64,000 nucleotides of DNA from Paracoccus kondratievae (GCF_009301415.1 NZ_CP045074.1:124001-188000), one strand, 5' to 3'; positions 36,965 to 45,261 are shown, counted from the first letter of the stretch. Notes: generated from the letters alone by a model not told the origin. A program made the numbers and translations.

Positions 36965-37228
36965 GGCACGCCTCCTCAATAGCAATCCGCATCGGGTCGC
37001 TTTACCCCCACCCTCCTCTCAGGTGCCGCACGGGGGCAGCGGTCGCCGATCAGTTTGCATGTTAATCCCAGTTTCTATTTTCAGTAAACCTTTTTTTATA
37101 AAGGAATTTTTTGTAAAAAAATTGACGGCTATTCTAATGAATTTGTAAATTTTTCACAAATCGGACAGATCTGTGGTCTTAGCCTGCGGCAATCTGGTCG
37201 GCAGAAATCCGAGTAATTTCCTTTTTGC
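36965..37228 (-). promoter_or_regulatory. acs promoter region with AT-rich inverted repeat
   Basis: The stretch 37060-37165 is strikingly AT-rich for this genome. An imperfect inverted repeat (ATTTGTAAAT and TTTCACAAAT, 37141-37161, 8 of 10 pairs) looks like an operator. Several A/T tracts (37091-37128) could act as an UP element. Acetate regulators such as RamB/ScfR are known for related species; which one acts here cannot be told. Confidence 0.4.
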
Positions 37229-37242
37229 TTGATTTTCATCAA
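37229..37242 (+). promoter_or_regulatory. FNR box upstream of pseudoazurin
   Basis: TTGAT-TTTC-ATCAA is a perfect match to the FNR consensus TTGAT-N4-ATCAA. Its end is 73 bases before the pseudoazurin ATG, suitable for an FNR-activated promoter centred near -41.5 with a leader of about 40 bases. Confidence 0.85.
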
Positions 37243-37315
37243 GTCGCCTGAGCCGGAACAGGATCAGGACAGGGGCGATGGGTCGTCATGCGCCCAGTTT
37301 ACCAAGGAGACCGTG

Positions 37316-37756
37316 ATGTTTCACAAACCCCTTGCCGTCGCAGCCATCATGGTGGCGCTTGGCCTTGCCCTGCCTGCGGGTGCCGAAACCCATGAGGTGC
37401 ACATGCTCAACAAGGGTGAGACTGGCGCCATGGTGTTCGAGCCGGGCTTTGTCCGCGCCGAGCCTGGCGATGTGATCACCTTTATTCCCACCGACAAAAG
37501 CCATAACGTCGAAGCGATCAAGGATATCCTGCCCGAAGGCGTCGAGCCCTTCAAAAGCAAGGTCAACGATACCTACACCCTGACCGTGACCGAACCCGGC
37601 CTTTACGGTGTGAAATGCACCCCGCATTTCGGCATGGGCATGGTCGGGCTGGTACAGGTCGGCGACGCCCCGGCAAATCTTGAGGCCGCCAAGACCGCCA
37701 AGATGCCCAAGAAAGCGCGCGAGCGCATGGATGCCGGGCTGACTCAGGTGAACTGA
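37316..37756 (+). CDS. Pseudoazurin (type-I blue copper protein)
   Basis: 146-residue precursor. Signal peptide [23 protein letters not shown], mature start near ETHEVHML. Copper ligands are His63 (KSHNV), Cys101, His104 and Met109 in CTPHFGMGM, the exact pseudoazurin spacing. It carries electrons in the periplasm from the bc1 complex to nitrite and nitrous-oxide reductases. ATG 37316 has AAGGAGA upstream. The perfect FNR box upstream and the terminator downstream make it a single-gene anaerobic transcript. Confidence 0.95.
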   Translation: MFHKPLAVAAIMVALGLALPAGAETHEVHMLNKGETGAMVFEPGFVRAEPGDVITFIPTDKSHNVEAIKDILPEGVEPFKSKVNDTYTLTVTEPGLYGVKCTPHFGMGMVGLVQVGDAPANLEAAKTAKMPKKARERMDAGLTQVN

Positions 37757-37790
37757 GGCAGCGTTTTTCAAACGGCAGCAAGACAGAGAT

Positions 37791-37815
37791 GGGCGCGATC
37801 CGATCGCGCCCTTTG
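37791..37815 (+). terminator. Rho-independent terminator of pseudoazurin
   Basis: GGGCGCGATC (37791-37800) and GATCGCGCCC (37802-37811) are fully complementary around one base, followed by TTTGCC. The apical pairs would open to form the loop. Confidence 0.75.
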
Positions 37816-37915
37816 CCATTCCTGCAGCTTCGGGCCGGTGCGTTCAGGTTTTCGCCATGGCAAAATGACCCGCGCATGCCCATATGTCGCAAGCAACCAC
37901 CCGGAGGGATCTGGC

Positions 37916-38188
37916 ATGGACAGGATCGACGTGACCGAACAAGGTTTCGTGGTCGATGCGCATGAGCTGGCCGAAGCCTTTGGCCTTGAACCGGACCGCG
38001 TGCCCGAACTGATGCGCACGAGCCGGATCACCACCCGCTGTGAGACCGGCGAGGGTGAGGACGCCGGACGCCATCGCCTGACCTTCTTTTTCAAGGGCCG
38101 CGCGCTGCGGCTGACCGTTGATCAGGCGGGCCGGATCCTCAAGCGCGCGCGTTTTGACATCCCCGCCCGCAATGCTGCCCCGGGTTAA
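37916..38188 (+). CDS. DUF6522-like small protein
   Basis: 90 residues from ATG 37916, which follows a good CGGAGGG. The protein starts MDRIDVTEQGFVVDAHELAEAFGLEPDRVPELMRTSRITTRCETGEGEDAGRH and contains LTFFFKGRALRLTVDQAGRILKRARFD. No membrane segment. Similar small proteins (DUF6522) occur near denitrification and nitric-oxide genes in alphaproteobacteria, to my memory. The single Cys in the middle follows TTR. It converges with the RIC gene, 3 bases apart. Function unknown. Confidence 0.7.
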   Translation: MDRIDVTEQGFVVDAHELAEAFGLEPDRVPELMRTSRITTRCETGEGEDAGRHRLTFFFKGRALRLTVDQAGRILKRARFDIPARNAAPG

Positions 38189-38191
38189 GTC

Positions 38192-38857
38192 TTACGAGGT
38201 CAGGGCGCGGGGAAAGAGCACCTCTTCTTCAAGGTGGATATGGGCGACCACGTCGTCGCAAAGCTTGCGCAGCCCGGTGTAAAGCGCCGTCCATGAACCA
38301 CAGGCCCCTGCAGGCAGGGTCAGGCCACGGGTCACATGTTCGATCCTGTGCAGGACCTGCCCGGTATCCTCATGCTCGGCCTGCATCACCCGGATCGGCC
38401 CGGCAAGCATTGCCCCCGCCCCCTGCAGGATCGAGGGGAACAGCACCGCCTCTTCCTTGGCCATATGCGATTCAAGTTCGTCCCGCAGCAAGACCAGCGC
38501 CTCGGTCAGGCCCAAGGGGGCCTCTTCGTGATCGCCATGCACTGCCTCGACCCGCTCAGCGAGGCTGATCAGAAAGGCCAGCTCTTGCCGGTGGGTCCGA
38601 TGATAACGGGTCAGGATATGTTCGATCAGCGCCGGTGTCTCAGAGGGGGCATCGCGTCCGGCCCGATCGCTCAGCGCCTGCAATTCGGCGCTGAGCGTGG
38701 CCAGCGGCACACCGGCTTTCTCAGCCGCTTCGGCCAGTGCGACATTGCCCCCGCAGCAAAAACTGATGCCGGCGCGGCGAAAGACCTCTGCCGCGCCGGG
38801 CAGCCGGGCCGCAATGTCGCCGACAATGGCTGTGGAGCCAAAGGTGATGTCAGTCAT
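38192..38857 (-). CDS. ytfE: Repair-of-iron-centres di-iron protein (RIC/YtfE/ScdA)
   Basis: 221 residues. N-terminal ScdA domain with VFRRAGISFCCGGNVALAEAAEKAG (double Cys), then a hemerythrin-like four-helix domain whose iron-binding His/Glu are in YHRTHRQEL, VHGDHEE, ESHMAKEEAVLFP, MQAEHEDTG and VAHIHLEEEVLFP. The protein repairs Fe-S clusters damaged by NO or oxidation. It is the third gene of ubiD-ubiX-ric, overlapping ubiX by 8 bases, so it should share the FNR-dependent promoter. Confidence 0.92.
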   Translation of the reverse strand: MTDITFGSTAIVGDIAARLPGAAEVFRRAGISFCCGGNVALAEAAEKAGVPLATLSAELQALSDRAGRDAPSETPALIEHILTRYHRTHRQELAFLISLAERVEAVHGDHEEAPLGLTEALVLLRDELESHMAKEEAVLFPSILQGAGAMLAGPIRVMQAEHEDTGQVLHRIEHVTRGLTLPAGACGSWTALYTGLRKLCDDVVAHIHLEEEVLFPRALTS

Positions 38858-39449
38858 GGGTATCTCCTTCGCAGGGGTTCACAGGGGGATTGGCCGGGCT
38901 CCACGCCCGCGCCAGAGGCGGGCCGAGGCGCAGCAGATCGACCGCGCGGGCGGCGATCTGGGCGGTGACTTCGGCAAGGCTTTGCGGGCGCAGGTAAAAC
39001 GCCGGGACGGGCGGCAGGATCACCGCCCCCATCCGCGTTGCAGCCAGCATATTGTCGAGATGCGCCAACGTCAGCGGCGCCTCACGCGCAAGCAGGATGA
39101 GCGGCCGGCGTTCCTTGAGCTGAACCCCGGCGGCGCGGGTCAAAAGCCCATCGTCCAGCCCATGGGCAATGGCAGCAAGGCTGCGCATCGAACAAGGCGC
39201 AACGATCATTCCCGCGACCGGACATGAGCCCGAGGCGATCTCGGCCCCGGGGTCCCCTTGGGCATGGACCCGCGCCGCCATGGCGCACAGATCAGCCAAC
39301 GCCCCGGCGCCGACCTCGGTGGCAAGCGTACGCTTGGCCATGGGCGAGACAACCAGATCAACGTCAGCCCCCACGCGGGTCAGCGCCCGGGCACAATCCA
39401 GCGCCAGCGCCGCGCCTGACGCACCCGAGACGCCAAGCACCACCCTCAT
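38850..39449 (-). CDS. ubiX: UbiX flavin prenyltransferase
   Basis: 199 residues; makes the prenylated FMN cofactor of UbiD. N-terminal FMN-binding VVLGVSGASGAALALDCARAL, mid-region SGSCPVAGMIVAPCSMRSLAAIAHGLDDGLLTRAAGVQLKERRPLILLAREAPLTLAHLDNM and the C-terminal GAVILPPVPAFYLRPQS are the standard UbiX blocks. It overlaps ubiD by 4 bases upstream and ric by 8 downstream. Confidence 0.94.
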   Translation of the reverse strand: MRVVLGVSGASGAALALDCARALTRVGADVDLVVSPMAKRTLATEVGAGALADLCAMAARVHAQGDPGAEIASGSCPVAGMIVAPCSMRSLAAIAHGLDDGLLTRAAGVQLKERRPLILLAREAPLTLAHLDNMLAATRMGAVILPPVPAFYLRPQSLAEVTAQIAARAVDLLRLGPPLARAWSPANPPVNPCEGDTHD

Positions 39450-40915
39450 GGCAGCACCGTCGCAAGCAGAGCCTCGGCCCGTGCCTCATGCTGCGGATCA
39501 AGGTGCATGACGCGGCCCCATTCGCGGCTGATCTCCGCCCCGATCTTTGTGGTCGCATCAAGGCCAAGCTTGCCCGCCAGCCCCTCAAGGGGCGATGCAA
39601 AATCAAGGTAATCCATCGGCGTGCGGTCCAGCAGCACCGTGTCGCGGGCCGGGTCCATTCGGGTCGAGATTGCCCAGACGATATCGTCCCAGCTGCGCAC
39701 ATCAATGTCGCGGTCCACGACCACGATCATCTTGGTATAGCTGAACTGGGGCAGCATCCCCCACAGCGCCATCATCACCCGTCGCGCCTGACCGGGATAA
39801 CGTTTGTCGATCGCCACCACCGCCATGCGATAGGAACAGGCAGCGGGCGGCAGCCACAGATCGGTAATCTCGGGGATCTGGGTGCGGATCACAGGCAGCG
39901 CCAGATCGTTGAAAACCTCGCCAATGACCGAGGGTTCATCAGGTGGCCGTCCGGTGACGGTCGAGAGGTAAAGCGGCGCCTCGCGACAGGTGATGCGGCT
40001 GACGCGCATGACCGGGAAAGGCTCAACGGCATTGTAATAGCCGGTGTGATCGCCGAACGGCCCTTCGGGCGCGGTCTCTCCGGGGTGGATCCAGCCCTCG
40101 ATAATCGCCTCGGCGCGGGCGGGTACCATCAACGGCACGGTTTTCGCCGCGACAAGCTCGGTCCGCGCGCCGCGCAGCACCCCCGAAAACCCCAGCTCTG
40201 AAACCGTTTCAGGCAGAGGCAAAGCAGCGGCAAGCAACAGCGCGGGATCCGCGCCAAGGGCGATGGCGACCGGCATCGCCTTACCCGCCCTTTCCCATGA
40301 GCGATGATGTGCCGCACCGCCGCGATGGGCGAGCCAGCGCAGAATCAGCCGGTCGGGCGCCAGAACCTGCGCGCGGTAAACACCAAGGTTATAGCGCGTC
40401 AGATCCCCGGCACGGCTGTCCTCTGGCCGGGTCAGCACCACTGGCCAGGTAATCAGCGGCCCGCCGTCATTGGGCCAGGGGGTCTGGACCGGCAGGGCAT
40501 CAAGGTCCGATAGCTCGGCCTCCTGCACCGGGCCATGACGCAAAAACCGCTGCCGCATCCTTAGTGCCGCGCGCAGCATCGGCCAGCGCGACATGGCATC
40601 CCGCATCCCCTCGACCGGCGGCGGGCTGCGCAGCGCAGCCAGAAACTCGCCGAACTCCACGATCTTATCCGGTTCCAGACCAAGGCCCGCCGCGACCCGC
40701 GCGCGGGTACCAAACAGGTTGGCGATGACCGGGATGCGCGCACCCTGCGGGTTGTCAAAGCGCAGCGCAGGGCCGCCCCGGCGCAAGCAGGCCAATTCGA
40801 CAGCCGTCATCTCATGGCGCAACGACACGGGCTCGGCGATGCGCGCGAGCTCGCCCCGCGCCTCCAGCCAGGACAGAAAGGACCGCAGATCAGGAAAAGG
40901 GGGAAGGCTGCGCAT
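39446..40915 (-). CDS. ubiD: UbiD family 4-hydroxy-3-polyprenylbenzoate decarboxylase
   Basis: 489 residues from ATG 40915 (GGAG upstream; an earlier ATG at 40975 adds 20 residues). Decarboxylates the ubiquinone precursor using prenyl-FMN. Motifs: ELACLRRGGPALRFDNPQGARIPVIANLFG, EAIIEGWIHPGETAPEGPFGDHTGYYNAVEPFPVMRVSRI (with the catalytic Glu-rich block) and MIVVVDRDIDVRSWDDIVWAISTRMDP. It is divergent from ubiTUV across an FNR box, so this copy may be the anaerobic decarboxylase. Confidence 0.94.
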   Translation of the reverse strand: MRSLPPFPDLRSFLSWLEARGELARIAEPVSLRHEMTAVELACLRRGGPALRFDNPQGARIPVIANLFGTRARVAAGLGLEPDKIVEFGEFLAALRSPPPVEGMRDAMSRWPMLRAALRMRQRFLRHGPVQEAELSDLDALPVQTPWPNDGGPLITWPVVLTRPEDSRAGDLTRYNLGVYRAQVLAPDRLILRWLAHRGGAAHHRSWERAGKAMPVAIALGADPALLLAAALPLPETVSELGFSGVLRGARTELVAAKTVPLMVPARAEAIIEGWIHPGETAPEGPFGDHTGYYNAVEPFPVMRVSRITCREAPLYLSTVTGRPPDEPSVIGEVFNDLALPVIRTQIPEITDLWLPPAACSYRMAVVAIDKRYPGQARRVMMALWGMLPQFSYTKMIVVVDRDIDVRSWDDIVWAISTRMDPARDTVLLDRTPMDYLDFASPLEGLAGKLGLDATTKIGAEISREWGRVMHLDPQHEARAEALLATVLP

Positions 40916-40989
40916 CGCTGGCTCCGTCGGGCCCGCGACAAGGCGGGCGATGATGGGCGCAAAGCTAGGCGGCAAATTCCGCGCATGAC

Positions 40990-41003
40990 TTGACGAAGAT
41001 CAA
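40990..41003. promoter_or_regulatory. FNR box between ubiD and ubiT
   Basis: TTGAC-GAAG-ATCAA matches the FNR consensus at nine of ten positions. It lies 35 bases before the ubiT ATG and 75 bases before the ubiD ATG. The distance suits activation of the ubiDX-ric operon; ubiT would start very close to its ATG. Confidence 0.75.
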
Positions 41004-41038
41004 TCACAACCCCGATTAACCGGCCTAGACCGTCTGGC

Positions 41039-41569
41039 ATGACCCAGCGCCCTGCCCTGCTGCCGCTGCTGACGCGGCTTCCGCCCCCGCCGCTTGCCCG
41101 CCCGGCCCTTGGGCTGGCGCTGACGGCTTTTCTGCGCCGCATCGCCCAGCGAAACCCGTCGATCCTGTCGCGGCTTGGCCCCTATGCCGGCGCGCGATTT
41201 CTGCTTGATGTCCGCGACGGGCCGTTTCTTTTGCTGATGCAGCCCGAGGCGCGGCGTCTGAGCGCCCATTCCCGCCGCACGCCTGAGCCTGCGCATGACG
41301 CCGCGATCCGTGGCGGGCTTGCCGCCTTTCTTGCCATGCTGCACGGGGCCGAGGACGGGGATGCGCTGTTCTTTTCCGGCGAGTTGCAGATCGGCGGCGA
41401 CACTTCTGCCGTGCTGGCGCTGCGCAATGCGCTGGACGACGCCGAACTGGACCTGACCGAGGAACTGGCCGCCCTGTCCGGCCAGTTTGGCGGCTGGCTG
41501 CGGCGCGGCTCGGCCCTGGCCGCGCGCAAAAGCGGCCTGATCCTGTCCCGACAAGAGGTATTGCCATGA
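41039..41569 (+). CDS. ubiT: UbiT, SCP2-domain lipid carrier for O2-independent ubiquinone synthesis
   Basis: 176 residues. The SCP2 domain is recognisable from ARFLLDVRDGPFLLLMQPEARRLSAH and the DALFFSGELQIGGDTSAVLALRNALDDAELDL block, where SGDT-like SGELQIGGDTS is typical of UbiT/YhbT. It binds ubiquinone intermediates during anaerobic synthesis. First gene of ubiT-ubiU-ubiV; its stop overlaps the ubiU start. Confidence 0.9.
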   Translation: MTQRPALLPLLTRLPPPPLARPALGLALTAFLRRIAQRNPSILSRLGPYAGARFLLDVRDGPFLLLMQPEARRLSAHSRRTPEPAHDAAIRGGLAAFLAMLHGAEDGDALFFSGELQIGGDTSAVLALRNALDDAELDLTEELAALSGQFGGWLRRGSALAARKSGLILSRQEVLP

Positions 41570-42558
41570 TGGAGCTGGTCTGTCCGGCCGGAACCCCGGC
41601 AGCTTTGCGTGCAGCAGTCGATGCTGGCGCACATACGGTCTATTGCGGCTTTGCCGATGAAACCAATGCCCGCAACTTTCCCGGCCTGAACTTCAGCCGC
41701 GAGGAAATGGCCCAGGGCATCGCCTATGCCCATGCCCGCGGCGCCAAGGTGCTGATTGCGATCAACACCTTTCCCCGCGCGGGTGATCAGGCACTGTGGC
41801 ACCGCGCCGTCAGCGATGCAGCAGGTCTGGACGCCGATGCCGTGATCCTTGCCGATCCGGGGCTGATCGCCCATGCGGCCCAGACCCATCCCCATCTGCG
41901 ACTGCATCTTTCGGTTCAGGCGGCCGCCGCCAATCCCGACGCGATCAATTTCCATGCCCGAACCTTTGGTATTCGCCGGGTGGTTCTGCCCCGTGTGCTT
42001 TCGGTCGAGGAAATCACCGCCATCAACCGCGAAATCGACATCGAAACCGAAGTCTTTGTCTTTGGCGGGCTATGTGTGATGGCCGAGGGGCGTTGTTCGC
42101 TATCCTCATACGCCACTGGACTTTCGCCGAATATGAACGGCGTCTGCTCACCCGCCAGCCACGTTGCCTATGCCGATACCGGCGGCAATCATGAGGCGCG
42201 GCTGGGCGAATTCCTGATCCACCGCACGCCCAAGGGCATGCCTGTACCCTATCCGACGCTGTGCAAGGGCTGCTTTACCTCGCCCGGCGATGGCAGCAGC
42301 CAGACCGGCCATATTTTTGAGGATCCGGTCAGCCTTGATGCAACCCGGCTGATCCCGGCCCTGCAAAAAGCCGGCGTCACCGCCCTGAAGATCGAGGGGC
42401 GGCAGCGGTCGCGCGCCTATGTGGCGCAGGTGGTGCGCGCATTTCGCGCCGCGGTCGAGGCCGCCGATCAGGGCGCACCGATGCCCGAGGGGCTGCTGGC
42501 CCGGCTGACCGAGGGGCAGGCCGCGACCACCGGCGCCTATGCCAAGACATGGAGATGA
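41566..42558 (+). CDS. ubiU: UbiU, O2-independent ubiquinone hydroxylase subunit (peptidase U32 family)
   Basis: 330 residues. Starts MMELVCPAGTPAALRAAVDAGAHTVYCGFADETNARNFPGLNFS. Counting from the second Met, the four cluster Cys fall at 169, 176, 193 and 232 (in GGLCVMAEGRCSL, NGVCSP and LCKGCF), the same numbers I recall for E. coli UbiU. The cluster is 4Fe-4S. With UbiV it hydroxylates the ring without O2, using prephenate as oxygen donor. The second ATG (41569) may be the true start. Confidence 0.94.
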   Translation: MMELVCPAGTPAALRAAVDAGAHTVYCGFADETNARNFPGLNFSREEMAQGIAYAHARGAKVLIAINTFPRAGDQALWHRAVSDAAGLDADAVILADPGLIAHAAQTHPHLRLHLSVQAAAANPDAINFHARTFGIRRVVLPRVLSVEEITAINREIDIETEVFVFGGLCVMAEGRCSLSSYATGLSPNMNGVCSPASHVAYADTGGNHEARLGEFLIHRTPKGMPVPYPTLCKGCFTSPGDGSSQTGHIFEDPVSLDATRLIPALQKAGVTALKIEGRQRSRAYVAQVVRAFRAAVEAADQGAPMPEGLLARLTEGQAATTGAYAKTWR

Positions 42559-42560
42559 AC

Positions 42561-43451
42561 ATGGATCTGACCATTGGCCCCATCGCCTTTTTCTGGAGCG
42601 CAGAGCAGGTCCGCGCCTTTTACCAGAGGCTCGCCAGCACTCCGGTTCAGCGGGTGGTGATCGGGGAATGGGTCTGTTCGAAACGCCTGCCCTTCTGGCA
42701 GCACGAGATCCCGGCCGCTGTCGAGGCCCTGCAAGCCGCCGGCAAAGAGGTCGCGCTGTCCACGCTGACACTCATCACGCTAAAGCGCGAGCGGCGGCAG
42801 ACAGCCGGGCTGTTTGCCTCGGACCTGCCGGTCGAGATTGCCGATCTGGGGGCGCTTCAGCACCTGCCCGAGGGCGCACCCTTTTGGGTCGGCCCGACCG
42901 TGAACGTTTATAACGAGGGCACGCTGGAATGGCTTGCCGCGAAAGGCGCGCGCCGCATCTGCCTGCCGCCCGAGCTACCTCTTGCCTCGGTCGTGCAGCT
43001 TGCCCGCGCGGGCCGTCAGGCGGGCGTCGCGGTCGAGGTCTGGGGCCATGGCCGCGCACCGCTGGCAATCTCGGGTCGGTGTTATCACGCGCGGTTACAT
43101 GATCGGGCCAAGGATAACTGCCAGTTCGTCTGCGCCGAAGACCCCGACGGCCGCCTTGTCGAGACATTAGAGGGCCAGCCTTTCCTGACCGTGAATGGCG
43201 TCCAGACGCTGAGCCACGCCCACATGACCGCCGCCCCGCACGCCGCGGCGCTGCGCGAGGCAGGCATAAGCGGCCTGCGCCTGTCGCCTCAGCAAGATAA
43301 TTTTGATGATATCATAAATATTTACGCGCAGATTCTTGAAAATGGATTGCCTGCGCCCGATGCGCTTTCCGACCTGCGGCGCATTCTGCCCGGCACGGTC
43401 TTTGCGCAAGGTTTTCTTGACGCGCAGCCCGGTGCAACCCCCTGCCCCTGA
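42561..43451 (+). CDS. ubiV: UbiV, O2-independent ubiquinone hydroxylase subunit (peptidase U32 family)
   Basis: 296 residues from ATG 42561 (GGAGA six bases upstream). Cluster Cys are 39 (GEWVCSKRLPFW), 174, 187 and 191 (in RCYHARLHDRAKDNCQFVC). The 13- and 4-residue spacing is that of E. coli UbiV, and Cys39 matches exactly, which supports this start. Forms the UbiU-UbiV heterodimer. Near the 3' end (43290-43330) the gene is unusually AT-rich and contains the palindrome ATGATATCAT; this may be an internal promoter for nnrS. Confidence 0.94.
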   Translation: MDLTIGPIAFFWSAEQVRAFYQRLASTPVQRVVIGEWVCSKRLPFWQHEIPAAVEALQAAGKEVALSTLTLITLKRERRQTAGLFASDLPVEIADLGALQHLPEGAPFWVGPTVNVYNEGTLEWLAAKGARRICLPPELPLASVVQLARAGRQAGVAVEVWGHGRAPLAISGRCYHARLHDRAKDNCQFVCAEDPDGRLVETLEGQPFLTVNGVQTLSHAHMTAAPHAAALREAGISGLRLSPQQDNFDDIINIYAQILENGLPAPDALSDLRRILPGTVFAQGFLDAQPGATPCP

Positions 43452-43474
43452 CCCTTTTCGGATGGAGACGCGCA

Positions 43475-44842
43475 ATGTCCACCGCGGAACGCATGCGCAA
43501 TTATCGCGGGCCAGTCCTGTTCAGCCACGGATTTCGGGCCTTTTTCCTGCTCTCATCACTATGGACGGCACTGGCCATGCTGGTGTGGGTCGCCATGCTG
43601 AGCGGGGCCGGGATCCTGCCTCTGACCATGGATCCCTTTAGCTGGCACGCGCATGAATTCCTTTTTGGTTATACAAGCGGGGTCATTGCCGGATTCCTTT
43701 TGACGGCGGTGCCGAACTGGACCGGACGGCTGCCGGTGATCGGCACGCCATTGGCCGGGCTGGTCGGGCTGTGGCTGCTGGGGCGGGTGGCGCTTGCAAT
43801 CTCGGGCCTGCTTGACTGGCGGGTGGTGATGGTGGCGGACCTGGCCTGCACCCTGGTCCTGCTTGCCTTTCTGGCGCGCGAAATCCTGCATGGCCGCAAT
43901 TGGCGGAACCTGCCGGTGCTGGCGCTGTTGGCGCTGTTTGCCACCGCCAATGCACTGTTTCACCTTGAGGCCGCACGAGGAGAGGCCGCCTTTGACGGTA
44001 TGGGTATGCGGCTGGGGCTGGCTGCGGTCCTGATGCTGGTGGCGCTGATTGGCGGGCGGATCACCCCCAGCTTTACCCGCAACTGGCTGGCCGCAAGGGG
44101 CCGCACACGCCTGCCCGTGCCCTTTGGCCGCGCGGACGGCGCGGTGCTGGGGCTGACCGGGCTGACGCTGGCCGGTTTCATTGCAGCGCCCGAGGCCGCA
44201 TGGATGCCATGGCTGATGCTTGTGACGGGGGCGGCACATCTGTGGCGCCTTGCGCGCTGGCAGGGCCTGCAAACCGGGGCCGAACCGCTGCTTTGGGTCC
44301 TGCACCTTGCCTATGCGCTGCTTGCGCTTGGCTTTTGGGCCGAGGGGGCGGCAGGGTTCGGCCTGATCGCCCCAGCCCCCGCCCGGCATATCTGGCTGGC
44401 CGGGGCGATCGGCCTGATGACGCTGGCGGTCATGACCCGCGCAAGCCTTGGCCACAGCGGCCGATCGCTGCACGCCGGGCCGGGCACTACGGCACTGTAT
44501 CTGGCGCTTTGTGGCGCGGTGGTCACGCGGCTGCTTGCCGGCTGGCTGCCCGCACAGCTGTGGCTGCTGCATTTGTCGGGCACGCTGTGGGTTATCGGGT
44601 TCGGCGGCTTTGCCCTGTTGTATCTGCCGGTGCTGGCGCGTCCGCGGGTGGCAAAAAGCCGGTCTCAGGGCCGGGCCGCACCGCCTGAGCCTTGCAGCAA
44701 AAAGCCCGGTCGCGTGACCGGGCCTTTGTCATGGGAAAAGACAGATCAGGCCGGCTGCAGCCCGCAGGCGCGCTGGCACCAGTCAAGGACCGCCGCCTCA
44801 TCCCCCGGCAGGGCTGTGGCAAGCCCCTCGGCAAAGCCTTGA
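43475..44842 (+). CDS. nnrS: NnrS family heme-copper membrane protein, probably frameshifted at the 3' end
   Basis: Polytopic (about 12 helices) NnrS protein, linked to nitric-oxide tolerance and denitrification. Family motifs: FSHGFRAFFLLSSLWTALAM, PFSWHAHEFLFGYTSGVIAGFLLTAVPNWTGR, GGRITPSFTRNWLAARG, LHLAYALLALGFWAEG. The frame as written has 455 codons and runs through a terminator at 44704-44723 into the antisense DUF2478 gene. One extra A in the A5 run at 44653-44657 would give ...VAKKPVSGPGRTA and a stop at 44686-44688, giving about 404 residues, the normal length. A single-base deletion or sequencing error is likely; the core protein is intact. Confidence 0.9.
   Translation: MSTAERMRNYRGPVLFSHGFRAFFLLSSLWTALAMLVWVAMLSGAGILPLTMDPFSWHAHEFLFGYTSGVIAGFLLTAVPNWTGRLPVIGTPLAGLVGLWLLGRVALAISGLLDWRVVMVADLACTLVLLAFLAREILHGRNWRNLPVLALLALFATANALFHLEAARGEAAFDGMGMRLGLAAVLMLVALIGGRITPSFTRNWLAARGRTRLPVPFGRADGAVLGLTGLTLAGFIAAPEAAWMPWLMLVTGAAHLWRLARWQGLQTGAEPLLWVLHLAYALLALGFWAEGAAGFGLIAPAPARHIWLAGAIGLMTLAVMTRASLGHSGRSLHAGPGTTALYLALCGAVVTRLLAGWLPAQLWLLHLSGTLWVIGFGGFALLYLPVLARPRVAKSRSQGRAAPPEPCSKKPGRVTGPLSWEKTDQAGCSPQARWHQSRTAASSPGRAVASPSAKP
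44704..44723. terminator. Bidirectional terminator between nnrS and the nar operon
   Basis: GCCCGGTC-GCGT-GACCGGGC, a perfect 8-bp stem. On the plus strand it is followed by CTTTGTC; on the minus strand by TTTTTGC. It should end ubiTUV-nnrS and the nar operon converging on it. Confidence 0.85.
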
Positions 44843-45261
44843 AACGCGGGCAGGTTCAGCCCGTTTACCCCGCACAGGACCGGAATGCCGCGCGACAGCG
44901 CCTCGGCGATCAGGGAGGCAAATCCCCGGCCTTCGCTTTCCTGCTTGCCAAATTTATTGACAAGCAGCAGATCCGCACCGGGCAGTGCGGCGGCAACGCC
45001 CGAGACAGCCGCCTCCAGCACACCCGCATCCAGCCGACAGCCGCGTGCGCCATTGCCGCGGTCCTCGCTGATGCGCAGCACCGGACCATCCGGCAGCACG
45101 CGCAGGTCCATATCGCATTTGATCCGCCCCTCACGCCGCGGGTTGGTCTGAACGGTCCCGGCAAGCCGGATACCACCGTCCAGCAACCGCGCGGCGACAC
45201 CGGCCAGAAACAGGTCATTCGCACCACGACCGGGTATGCTGACATAGGCGAGTTGCATCAT
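44746..45261 (-). CDS. DUF2478 protein, putative nucleotide-binding
   Basis: 171 residues. Features: MMQLAYVSIPGRGANDLFLAGVAARLLDGG, then IKCDMDLRVLPDGPVLRISEDRGNGARGCRLDAGVLE and ADLLLVNKFGKQESEGRGF, the hallmark DUF2478 blocks. The fold is thought to be P-loop/NTPase-like, although the classic Walker A is not obvious. Last gene of the nar operon, overlapping the prolyl isomerase gene by 4 bases. DUF2478 genes often lie near molybdenum-enzyme genes, so a role in cofactor supply is possible; that is inference. Confidence 0.8.
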   Translation of the reverse strand: MMQLAYVSIPGRGANDLFLAGVAARLLDGGIRLAGTVQTNPRREGRIKCDMDLRVLPDGPVLRISEDRGNGARGCRLDAGVLEAAVSGVAAALPGADLLLVNKFGKQESEGRGFASLIAEALSRGIPVLCGVNGLNLPAFQGFAEGLATALPGDEAAVLDWCQRACGLQPA

